Positions 1 through 5,928 of a stretch of 13,171 nt of DNA are shown here, one piece after another. Numbering within the stretch: position 1 is the first letter of the stretch; every line of letters begins with the position of its first letter. The notes below the pieces were generated by a model. That model had not been told where the DNA came from and did not search any database. It was given only the letters and a program-made list of their open reading frames with translations. A program made the translations under genes and the position numbers. This stretch comes from Deltaproteobacteria bacterium (GTDB lineage: Bacteria; Desulfobacterota; DSM-4660; Desulfatiglandales; Desulfatiglandaceae): NCBI GenBank assembly GCA_019307645.1, contig JAFDJF010000019.1, positions 1 through 13,171 on the forward strand, in the 5' to 3' direction.

Positions 1-112
1 AGTAAAAGGCGCAGGAATAGTGGACTATTTTAAGGTTTTTGCTTTTCATAATATGTCAAGAGTGACCTGAAGATGAGATGTCAAAATGTGAATTTATTTT
101 TGCGCGAGCCCT
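1..112 (+). repeat. Dispersed repeat, copy 1 (GCGCGAGCCCT family)
   Basis: This stretch aligns without gaps to 1441-1552, with 98 of 112 bases identical by my count. It contains the near-palindrome AATAGTGGACTATT at 17-30 and ends in GCGCGAGCCCT. The window starts at or inside the repeat, so its left boundary is not visible. Its right edge touches the stop codon of the fumarylacetoacetate-hydrolase-family gene. By comparison with the copy at 1372-1552, an inverted terminal arm probably lies just outside the window. Confidence 0.85.
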
Positions 113-936
113 TACTGTTTTTTTGTCCGGCATTGATTCACAAGCCGCCCGATATTTTCTATCTCCACCACCACTTCATCTCCGTTTTTCATATAGACCG
201 AAGGGTTACGGAATGCCCCGACACCTTTGGGGGTTCCGGTCAGTATGATATCACCGGGGAGCAGGGTAAAATGCTTTGAAAAGAAACTGATCAATGTGGG
301 GATTTTGAATATAATCAGACTGGTGTTGCTGTCCTGCATCAGCCGACCATTGAGCCGGCATTGAATTTTTAAAGCATGAGGATCAGGGATTTCTTCAGGG
401 GTTACAATCCACGGTCCGATAGGACAGAACGTATCAAGTGATTTTCCGCGAACCCACTGTCCGTCTCCAAATTGAAGATCCCTTGCGCTCACATCATTGC
501 CGCATGTGTACCCGAAAACAGCTTCCATCGCCTCGGTCTCAGTACAATTATACACCTTTTTTCCCATGACTACGGCAAGCTCTGCTTCAAAATCTACTTT
601 TCGGGTAACATTCACGTCCCAGAGGATCTCTTCGTTGTGCCCGGCCAGGCTGTTTGGAAATTTGGCGAAAATGAGCGGCACTTCCGGTATCTTCCCGTTG
701 CTTTCTTCAGCATGGTCTCTATAATTCAAACCAATGGCAATGATCTTGGACGGATGGTTCACAGGTGGGGCCAGCTTTACCTCGTTCAGAGAAATGGCGC
801 TGCCTTTTACCTCAGGGCTCACGCTGCTCTTGATAAATGCTATCATGTCTCCGTTAAAATCAATAGGAACAATGCTATCTGACTGGATTAGCCCCAGACG
901 AATAATGTCCTTGTCATAGTATTGTGCTATTTTCAT
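112..936 (-). CDS. Fumarylacetoacetate hydrolase (FAH) family protein
   Basis: A 274-residue enzyme of the FAH superfamily, which cleaves or isomerises beta-diketo or 2-oxo acids (acylpyruvases, hydroxyheptadienedioate isomerases, oxaloacetate decarboxylases) using a divalent metal. Landmarks are KIIAIGLNYRDHAEE (64-78, with the His75/Glu78 pair expected near the active site), metal ligands Glu117, Glu119 (DFEAEL) and Asp148 (GNDVSARDLQ), RGKSLDTF with Lys165, and LTGTPKG near 232-238. Length and motif order fit a complete single-domain bacterial member with a short N-terminal extension. The ATG is preceded by GGAAGAG, a fair ribosome site. The stop codon abuts a dispersed repeat, and a second copy lies on the other side of the gene. 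Members of this family act late in aromatic ring-cleavage pathways, so a role beside the catabolic genes further right is possible. The exact substrate cannot be assigned. Confidence 0.93.
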   Translation of the reverse strand: MKIAQYYDKDIIRLGLIQSDSIVPIDFNGDMIAFIKSSVSPEVKGSAISLNEVKLAPPVNHPSKIIAIGLNYRDHAEESNGKIPEVPLIFAKFPNSLAGHNEEILWDVNVTRKVDFEAELAVVMGKKVYNCTETEAMEAVFGYTCGNDVSARDLQFGDGQWVRGKSLDTFCPIGPWIVTPEEIPDPHALKIQCRLNGRLMQDSNTSLIIFKIPTLISFFSKHFTLLPGDIILTGTPKGVGAFRNPSVYMKNGDEVVVEIENIGRLVNQCRTKKQ

Positions 937-1009
937 GCTCTTCCGTCTGAGTAATCGCTTGGCTATTCTTTGGCAGGATTGGCATCCTCGATTTTTGCAA
1001 CGTTAGGGT

Positions 1010-1360
1010 TTACTCATCAACATCAAGCAGTTTCATATATTCACCATATTCGGTCATCCTGTACTTTTTGTCCAGCACCTCAAAACTGGGAGAATATTCG
1101 AATGTCGCTTCCTTCTCCTGAGCCTGAGAGAGCTTTTCAAGGATGGTCGAGACAATGGCACCCATGAGTTTCAGGTCAATAACGACCAGATGAGCCGGGA
1201 TCATAATCTCCTTCTCACCAAAATGAACCTGTATCCCTGAAGTGACAAAGGAATTTTCATCCGGCAAATACTTTATTGACACAGATTGAGAAGGATTATT
1301 CTTATTTTCAATTGTGGCAATAATCCCTTCTGTGCTGTCCGTATGAGAATTGTCTGTCAT
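1010..1360 (-). CDS. Small hypothetical protein, about 116 residues
   Basis: I do not recognise a family. The protein begins MTDNSHTDSTEG, has a predicted beta-rich first half, a hydrophobic stretch IPAHLVVIDLKLMGAIV near the middle, an amphipathic helix ending SQAQEKEATFEY, and an acidic end LLDVDE. It has no signal peptide or cysteines and looks cytoplasmic. The frame stays open upstream to a GTG at 1396, but that part (NLFLREP) is encoded by the dispersed repeat and recurs in other repeat copies, so I prefer the ATG at 1360. Neither start has a convincing ribosome site, which suggests the repeat inserted close upstream and replaced the native leader. It lies 73 bases upstream of the FAH-family gene on the same strand and could be co-transcribed with it. 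Confidence 0.6.
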   Translation of the reverse strand: MTDNSHTDSTEGIIATIENKNNPSQSVSIKYLPDENSFVTSGIQVHFGEKEIMIPAHLVVIDLKLMGAIVSTILEKLSQAQEKEATFEYSPSFEVLDKKYRMTEYGEYMKLLDVDE

Positions 1361-1371
1361 CAGCGTGTCTA

Positions 1372-1552
1372 AGGGTTCGCGCAAAAATAAATTCACATTA
1401 TTGGCGCTCAGATTTAGGTTAGGTTTGGTAGATATTTATGAGCAAAAGACGCAGTAATAGTGGACTATTTCAAGATTTTTGCTCTTCAAAATCTGCCAAA
1501 AATGGCCTGAAGATGAGATGCCAAAATGTGAAGTTATTTTTGCGCGAGCCCT
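1372..1552. repeat. MITE-like repeat with inverted ends, copy 2
   Basis: The left end 1372-1399 is the reverse complement of the right end 1525-1552 with 26 of 28 bases matching. The pairing continues weakly inward through TTGGC. The segment 1441-1552 is the direct copy of 1-112. The near-palindrome AATAGTGGACTATT lies inside at 1457-1470. The terminal motif GCGCGAGCCCT is duplicated immediately outside at 1555-1565. No transposase is encoded, so this is a non-autonomous element or structured repeat. I could not find an unambiguous target-site duplication. Confidence 0.75.
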
Positions 1553-1802
1553 ATGCGCGAGCCCTAAATCCTTTCATTTTCCGGTGCCACCGGCACCACC
1601 CGTCTTCACGTTTCAGTGCCTGCAGCCCGAACCCGTTTGAGGCGAATTCGGTAGCTTTAGTTTTGACAGTTTTTCCAGGTACCGTCCCCACCATCCTTTT
1701 TTTCTGTGCCTGGTTTTTCTTTTTGGCTTGCCCGGGTGATTTTTGATATTCATTCAACAAGCCTCCGGATTTTCTACCGCTTAATGCTCCCGATTTCTTC
1801 AT
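1551..1802 (-). CDS. Doubtful basic ORF of about 83 residues
   Basis: An open frame beginning MKKSGALSGRKSGG, very rich in Lys, Arg, Gly and Ser. It overlaps the end of the ABM-domain gene by 29 bases in another frame. The last residues (FRARA) and the stop are supplied by the dispersed repeat, so the original end, if there was one, has been lost. The tract with FGLQAL followed by GW faintly recalls ribosomal protein L16, but the context and the rest do not fit. There is no clear ribosome site. It may be a gene fragment or a chance frame. Confidence 0.2.
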   Translation of the reverse strand: MKKSGALSGRKSGGLLNEYQKSPGQAKKKNQAQKKRMVGTVPGKTVKTKATEFASNGFGLQALKREDGWCRWHRKMKGFRARA

Positions 1803-1974
1803 ACATCGGTAGCTCAGGTGGTCCGTCAAGAACGGACTCGAAAACGCCAAACAGTTCCATGAGATACGGCGTTGAACTGTGATGTGCTAACGCATTATCA
1901 TCCTTGTATTTCTCATAAACCACATATTCATTTGGATCACTCATTGAGACTTTTAACTTGGCAATAAGAATCAT
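1774..1974 (-). CDS. Shortened ABM-domain (putative quinol monooxygenase-like) protein
   Basis: A 66-residue protein starting MILIAKLKV, the usual first strand of ABM/YgiN-type small monooxygenases. It then passes directly to SMSDPNEYVVYEKYKDD and ends TPYLMELFGVFESVLDGPPE followed by a short tail, which is the second half of the fold. Family members are normally about 95-100 residues; the helix and strand between the first strand and the SDPNEY region (roughly 30 residues) are missing here without loss of frame. The ATG at 1974 has an excellent GGAGG six bases upstream, so the start is secure. ABM proteins are dimeric ferredoxin-like-fold enzymes acting on quinols or polyketide-like aromatics. 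With its core incomplete this copy is probably inactive or refolded, although translation signals remain intact. Confidence 0.65.
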   Translation of the reverse strand: MILIAKLKVSMSDPNEYVVYEKYKDDNALAHHSSTPYLMELFGVFESVLDGPPELPMYEEIGSIKR

Positions 1975-2070
1975 TTTTTCCTCCGTTTGGTTCCTCTGAT
2001 TAATATATAATATTTCGTAACTACTCAGGTTATAAGGTTCACGGTTCAGGGTTAAAAGCAATGAAGGAGG

Positions 2071-2440
2071 GAATCCAGTCCTTTCAATGCGTTACTGGAT
2101 TCTCCGGTAACTTCTCAATAAATCCGGGTTCGGGCCGTGGGGGTCTCTTTTTAAAAGCCTGCATATTTGTGAGTCATCCTAAAATGACGGCAGCTTGCTA
2201 CGCAATTCGTTATCAGGGACCTATAAGGCTCGTTTTACGCTCCAAGTTTGCCTTTTCTGCCTTTACGTTGCTTGAACTCCAGGCTTGGCGGACATAATGG
2301 CAGCCGTCATTGGTGATGCAGGCTTCAAAAAAGAGACCCCCACGGCCCGAACCGACCCGGATTTATTGAGAAGTTACATTCTCCGATGAAACGGAATCTT
2401 AGACCGGCTTACCGCTACGCTACGGCCGGCATGACATAAT
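2071..2440. repeat. Host hairpin repeat split by the transposon at 2107
   Basis: GAATCCAG (2071-2078) and CTGGATTC (2095-2102) form a perfect 8-base stem. On the far side of the transposon the sequence resumes with ACGGAATCTTAGACCGGC and a GC-rich imperfect hairpin around 2403-2434. Removing 2107-2377 and one copy of the 8-base duplication rejoins the two halves into one short intergenic hairpin repeat of the common GGATTC-hairpin kind. No coding frame is supported here. Confidence 0.45.
2107..2377. mobile_element. IS66-type MITE, 271 bp, with 8-bp target duplication
   Basis: The left end 2107-2164 and right end 2316-2377 are inverted copies. They begin GTAACTTCTCAATAAATC and differ mainly by a 4-base insertion in the right arm. 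Immediately outside, ATTCTCCG occurs at both 2099-2106 and 2378-2385, a perfect 8-base direct repeat. IS66-family insertion sequences are known for ends starting GTAA and 8-base duplications, so this looks like an internally deleted, transposase-less relative that needs an IS66 transposase in trans. The centre (2165-2315) has no credible gene, but carries an inner inverted pair around AATGACGGC and GCCGTCATT. The perfect duplication suggests a fairly recent insertion. Confidence 0.85.
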
Positions 2441-2524
2441 TTGTTGCCGGGTTAAAAATATGGGATTAAAGTGAAGTGATAAGAAATTATTTTTTAGTAA
2501 TTGTATTGGAAAAAGGTTCGTGCG

Positions 2525-2668
2525 TCAAATCATTTTCTGTAACGCGTCACCCCTTCCTAGATGGCAGATGTCACCCAATTCGATATTCTTCGGTTTAAAA
2601 TCTTTCTCGCACTCTGACGGGCTTTCGGTCGGAATTTTTGCAGCATCAGGATAAACATTATGACCCAT
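2525..2668 (-). CDS. Possible small protein, 47 residues, overlapping the MFS stop
   Basis: A frame starting MGHNVYPDAAKIP and ending LGRGDALQKMI. It starts 11 bases before the end of the MFS gene, in another frame, as in translationally coupled pairs, with AAGGGCG upstream as a weak ribosome site. Composition is ordinary for a soluble protein (one CEK and one CHL cysteine) and it has no membrane segment. I recognise no family. It could be a genuine coupled small protein or the remnant of a longer gene. Confidence 0.3.
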   Translation of the reverse strand: MGHNVYPDAAKIPTESPSECEKDFKPKNIELGDICHLGRGDALQKMI

Positions 2669-3926
2669 CCATCATCGCCCTTTTGACCCCGGCGTCCATG
2701 TTTCGGAGTGTCGGACTCAAGACGTAGAACACCAGTGCGACGATTACGGCGAGCACAGAACTCAGCGCCACTGCAAACGGGGCACCGTAAACCTCCGCAA
2801 TGGCAGCCACGGGGAGGGTCCCCAGCAAGGGAAGAGAAAAGGACATCATAAGAAAGCTCGAAATCCTCCCCCTTACCTGGTCAGGGATGAGGATCTGAAT
2901 TGCAGTGTTGTTCAGCGTACCGTAGACGTTTGCAAAGATGTTGGCTAAGAAAACGAGAGTCAGCCCTAACAGGAAGTAAGGGCTGACAGCAAAACAGAAA
3001 AGGAGAAAACCAAAGGCAAGCATGCTTATCATCATGCGTTTCAAGCGACGCTGGGTTTCTCCCAGGGTTGCAACCCAAAATGATCCGACAACACCTCCAA
3101 TCCCCATCGTTGCACTGAGCAGGCCAAGACCGCGGGAACCCACATCCCAGATTTTTTCTGCGAAGACAACGAGGAGATTCTGGAACGGCATGGCGAGCAA
3201 CATGGGGATTAGACCGAAGACGAGAAGAACCAGTACAAGGCGATTCTCCCGAACGTACTTGACGCCTTGAATAATGCTGCGCCCTACTGATGTCCTTTTC
3301 ATTTCAGGCGAGGGTGGCGAGTTTTGCACGCGAGTCATACACAGAAGTCCCACGCCGTAAAGCAGTACACCGAAAAGGTAGGTATTGCCCACCCCTGCGG
3401 CATCGATGAGGAGACCTGCTGTAGCCGGGCCAAGGACCCGTGTGGTATTCATCCCAGCCATATTGAGCGCCATGGCTTTCCCGAGGCCCAATTTGCCGAC
3501 GATATTCGCAATAATGGCATTCCTTGCCGGCATAATGAAGGGGAATACGGAGCCATTAACTCCTGCTGCGCAGAGGAGGTGCCAGAATTGCAGTTGCTCA
3601 CTGAATATCAATAAACAGATTACGACTTCGCTGGAAAAAACAACGAGTTGCCCCCAGACAATCAGATTTCGTCGATCCACGCGGTCCGCCACCGCGCCAC
3701 CGAATGGACCGAATAAGAGCATGGGTATTGCAACGGCAAACATCACCATGCCAAGGGCAAACTCACTATCAGTGAGTTTAAAGGCCAGCCAGGCGCGTAC
3801 GACACTTTGCCCTCCCATTGCAAGGAAAAAAATCATATTGCTTGCAAAAAGCCAGCTGAACTGGGGCTGCCTGAATGACGAAAACGGGCTGTTTTTATTT
3901 TTCAAGGAAGGCGGGTGTGCGCTCAC
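2658..3926 (-). CDS. MFS transporter, EntS/MFS_3-like exporter
   Basis: A 422-residue inner-membrane protein with about 12 hydrophobic segments, of the major facilitator superfamily subgroup containing enterobactin exporter EntS and macrolide exporters. Motif A is clear in the loop after the second helix: GGAVADRVDRR (76-86). The second half starts after the cytoplasmic linker near 205-225 (SPPSPEMKRTSVGRS) and includes a partial copy of the loop motif at VRGRISS. Proton-driven export of a small molecule is the likely role; the substrate is unknown. The start codon is GTG, with an in-frame TGA two codons upstream, so no longer protein is possible. The ribosome site is weak. It points away from the aldo/keto reductase gene, with 573 bases of repeat-rich DNA between them. 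Confidence 0.92.
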   Translation of the reverse strand: MSAHPPSLKNKNSPFSSFRQPQFSWLFASNMIFFLAMGGQSVVRAWLAFKLTDSEFALGMVMFAVAIPMLLFGPFGGAVADRVDRRNLIVWGQLVVFSSEVVICLLIFSEQLQFWHLLCAAGVNGSVFPFIMPARNAIIANIVGKLGLGKAMALNMAGMNTTRVLGPATAGLLIDAAGVGNTYLFGVLLYGVGLLCMTRVQNSPPSPEMKRTSVGRSIIQGVKYVRENRLVLVLLVFGLIPMLLAMPFQNLLVVFAEKIWDVGSRGLGLLSATMGIGGVVGSFWVATLGETQRRLKRMMISMLAFGFLLFCFAVSPYFLLGLTLVFLANIFANVYGTLNNTAIQILIPDQVRGRISSFLMMSFSLPLLGTLPVAAIAEVYGAPFAVALSSVLAVIVALVFYVLSPTLRNMDAGVKRAMMDGS

Positions 3927-3994
3927 TTTTCAATCCAGTATCGAAATCCTTTTTCTCATGGCCTCAGGCTCCGCTTCCCGCCCCTAAGGTAGAG

Positions 3995-4084
3995 ACAATG
4001 CCTCGGAGAGCAAGGTAAGAGTTCAGGGGTTTTGCCATCTGACGCAGATGTTGGCGAAAAAGACAGTTTTCCTTCGAGCATTGT
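3995..4084. repeat. Degenerate copy of the 4316-4456 foldback
   Basis: Positions 4037-4080 match 4412-4455 in the same direction with 40 of 44 bases identical. The short ends ACAATGC (3995-4001) and GCATTGT (4078-4084) are perfect inverses, suggesting that a folded element of about 90 bases remains. The left arm is much diverged compared with the intact copy. It is noncoding. Confidence 0.65.
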
Positions 4085-4215
4085 TTAAGAAAATACTTCT
4101 TAACACCTGAAGGCACAGTTGTAAAGCGGTTGATCGGACTGGGACACGTTTGGCGTCAAAGGTCAATAAGATTGTGGAAAGCAACAACCGTCTCTAAAGA
4201 GCCGGCTTCCACTTA

Positions 4216-4256
4216 GGGTTCGCGGAAAAATAAATTCACATTTTGGCGCGAGCCCT
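4216..4256. repeat. Deleted remnant of the GCGCGAGCCCT repeat family
   Basis: AGGGTTCGCG at the left and CGCGAGCCCT at the right are inverse ends. The left part continues GAAAAATAAATTCACATT, as at 1372-1399. The interior of about 140 bases seen at 1372-1552 is missing, leaving only the ends. This shows how the family decays and where its boundary lies. Confidence 0.7.
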
Positions 4257-4315
4257 TAGTGTCAGACAAATCAAACGCCAGGTGCAAAACCGGAGCTTTT
4301 GTGGTAACCTAAATA

Positions 4316-4456
4316 GTGTCTGAACGAAAACTAGGATTTTTAGTCAAGGTCAAGGAAGATCAAAATTTTAACCGCAGGAATATATTGAATATTTTGAGGA
4401 TTAAAATTTTTATCTGACGCAGAGATTGGCGAAAAAGACAGTTTTCGTTCGGGCAC
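4316..4456. mobile_element. 141-bp foldback MITE with TAAATA duplication
   Basis: The ends GTGTCTGAACGAAAACT (4316-4332) and AGTTTTCGTTCGGGCAC (4440-4456) are inverse with two mismatches. Inner sequences around 4359-4385 and 4387-4413 also pair (for example CAAAATTTTAA with TTAAAATTTT), so the whole element can fold into one long imperfect hairpin. TAAATA occurs immediately outside at both 4310-4315 and 4457-4462, a candidate 6-base target duplication. It has no coding capacity. A truncated relative lies at 3995-4084. The right end is only 43 bases before the aldo/keto reductase start, so it could affect transcription of that gene. Confidence 0.75.
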
Positions 4457-4499
4457 TAAATACAGAGCGCAATGAACAGACTGCATGGGAGGTGTGCGA

Positions 4500-5768
4500 A
4501 TGCTTTACCGGACCATGAAAAAAACAGGGGACGAGCTGTCGATATTGGGTTTTGGGTGTATGAGACTGCCACAAAAGAGAGGCAGGATCGATGAAAAGCG
4601 GGCAACGCGACAGATCCGTTTTGCTATTGATCAGGGCGTGAATTATCTCGATACGGCAGTGCCGTATCACATGGGCGCCAGCGAGACATTTCTCGGACGT
4701 GCCTTGGCCAATGGGTATCGTGAGAAAATCAAACTGGCTACGAAACTGCCGCCCGGGTCGGTCAAGACACGGGAAGAGATGGACATGGTCCTGAACGGCC
4801 AGCTCGACAGGCTCAAAACAGACTGCATTGATTATTATCTACTTCATGGGCTTAATGGCGAGACCTGGAACAAGATAAAACAGCTTGGAGCTTGTGAATT
4901 CCTTGACAAAGTCAAAGCAGACGGGCGGATCGGTCACGCAGGATTTTCATTTCACGGGGATATCGATGCCTTTAAGGATATTGTTGACGCCTATGATTGG
5001 GAATTCTGCCAGATCCAGTACAATTATCTTGACGAAAATAACCAGGCCGGGACGGAAGGCCTTAAATATGCTTCCGAAAAAGGATTGGGTGTTATCATCA
5101 TGGAGCCGCTTCGCGGTGGGAATCTTGCCGGAAAGGTTCCGCCGGCGGTTCAGGCCATCTGGGACGATGCAGAAATTAAACGCTCCCCGGCCGAATGGGG
5201 ACTTCGCTGGATCTGGAACCATCCTGAAGTGACGGTGGTACTTTCCGGCATGAACAGGGAGGATCATATTGAGGAGAATCTTCGGATAGCTGGTGAGGCT
5301 CATCCTGAGTCTCTATCTGATAAAGAACTGCAACTGGTGGGCAGTGTTGTAGAGCAATATCAGAGCCTCATGAAGGTCGGGTGCACAGGATGCCGTTACT
5401 GCATGCCATGCCCCTCAGGGGTAGATATCCCCAGTTGTTTTGAGTATTACAACAGCAGGCACGTTTTCGGAGACAAGATCACGCCAAAGGTTATGTATCT
5501 TGTCCAACTTGGGGGCGTGGGCGTGGGAGGAGGAGTGACAGCCTCTTATGCGTCTCTGTGTCAGAAATGCGGGGAATGCGAAGAAATTTGTCCGCAGCAT
5601 CTGCCGATTCCTGAGCTTCTTGAGGATGTGGCCGGAGAATTCGAAGGCCGGGGATTCAAGGTTTTGGGCTGGATTCTGAAATTCCTGATCAATGACCTTT
5701 CGAGATGGTTGGTCTTGAGGAGGGCCCGTCAAGTTGAAAAACGGAGAGGGAAAAATCTGTCTAAATGA
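4500..5768 (+). CDS. Aldo/keto reductase with C-terminal 4Fe-4S module (COG1453-like)
   Basis: A 422-residue cytoplasmic oxidoreductase. Residues 1-285 form the aldo/keto reductase barrel with the tetrad Asp51, Tyr56, Lys82 and His116 (LDTAVPY, ATKLP, YYLLHG). Residues 290-370 carry two cysteine clusters, C295/C298/C301/C304 (CTGCRYCMPCP) and C354/C357/C360/C364 (CQKCGECEEICP), typical of ferredoxin-type 4Fe-4S binding. The end is basic and helical. This arrangement is common in anaerobes, where electrons may come from or go to ferredoxin-like partners as well as a nicotinamide cofactor; the substrate is unknown. I chose the ATG at 4500 because GGAGG ends seven bases upstream; an in-frame ATG at 4485 lies before that site. 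It appears monocistronic, with a 141-base foldback element just upstream. Confidence 0.95.
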   Translation: MLYRTMKKTGDELSILGFGCMRLPQKRGRIDEKRATRQIRFAIDQGVNYLDTAVPYHMGASETFLGRALANGYREKIKLATKLPPGSVKTREEMDMVLNGQLDRLKTDCIDYYLLHGLNGETWNKIKQLGACEFLDKVKADGRIGHAGFSFHGDIDAFKDIVDAYDWEFCQIQYNYLDENNQAGTEGLKYASEKGLGVIIMEPLRGGNLAGKVPPAVQAIWDDAEIKRSPAEWGLRWIWNHPEVTVVLSGMNREDHIEENLRIAGEAHPESLSDKELQLVGSVVEQYQSLMKVGCTGCRYCMPCPSGVDIPSCFEYYNSRHVFGDKITPKVMYLVQLGGVGVGGGVTASYASLCQKCGECEEICPQHLPIPELLEDVAGEFEGRGFKVLGWILKFLINDLSRWLVLRRARQVEKRRGKNLSK

Positions 5769-5843
5769 CAACTCCGGATTTTCAGCGCCAGCCATTTACC
5801 TTGTTGTTCATCCGAAGAAGTTGAGCGTTTCGGTTTTGAAGGC

Positions 5844-5872
5844 TTGATTTCAAAGGTGAAAAGAGTTATATA
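5844..5872 (+). promoter_or_regulatory. Candidate sigma-70 promoter for the lipoprotein gene
   Basis: TTGATT (5844-5849) and TATATA (5867-5872) are separated by 17 bases and lie about 57 bases before the lipoprotein ATG. Each box matches four of six consensus bases. This is sequence resemblance only. Confidence 0.33.
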
Positions 5873-5892
5873 TACCAGGTAGATCCGTTAAC

Positions 5893-5903
5893 GGCGCGAG
5901 CCC
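5893..5903 (+). repeat. Solo end of the GCGCGAGCCC repeat
   Basis: GGCGCGAGCCC matches the terminal motif of the repeats at 1-112, 1372-1552 and 4216-4256. No other part of the element is recognisable nearby, so it may be a solitary scar or chance. It sits between the candidate promoter and the ribosome site of the lipoprotein gene. Confidence 0.4.
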
Positions 5904-5928
5904 CAAGACGCAAACATGAGGAGAAATT

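Larger units (their letters stand above)
3927..4499. other. Divergent intergenic region built of repeats
   Basis: This 573-base region lies between the leftward MFS gene and the rightward aldo/keto reductase gene. No gene is supported in it. It holds a degenerate foldback (3995-4084), a small hairpin TTAAGAA-AATAC-TTCTTAA (4085-4103), a remnant of the GCGCGAGCCCT repeat (4216-4256), and a 141-base foldback with target duplication (4316-4456). Promoters for both flanking genes must lie here, but I see none that stands out. Confidence 0.7.

Noticed and set aside
472..882. Plus-strand open frame of 136 codons
   Set aside because: Lies opposite the well-supported FAH-family gene and encodes no recognisable protein.
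1438..1746. Plus-strand open frame starting inside the repeat (MSKRRSNSG)
   Set aside because: The first third is repeat sequence and the rest is low-complexity Phe/Cys-rich translation; no family is visible.
1551..1802. Resemblance of the basic frame to ribosomal protein L16 (FGLQAL followed by GW)
   Set aside because: Only a few residues agree, the following L16 core is absent, no ribosomal neighbours exist, and the end comes from a repeat. Kept only as a doubtful ORF.
2061..2297. Open frame of 78 codons across the transposon
   Set aside because: It spans the left inverted arm and centre of the MITE; an inverted-repeat element without conserved coding sequence explains it.
3385..3987. Long plus-strand open frame of 200 codons
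   Set aside because: It is the antisense shadow of the MFS transporter gene; composition is Arg/Pro/Ser-rich, with no recognisable family and no ribosome site.
4485..4499. Longer start for the aldo/keto reductase (MGGVR extension)
   Set aside because: The ribosome site GGAGG lies within this extension and points to the ATG at 4500.
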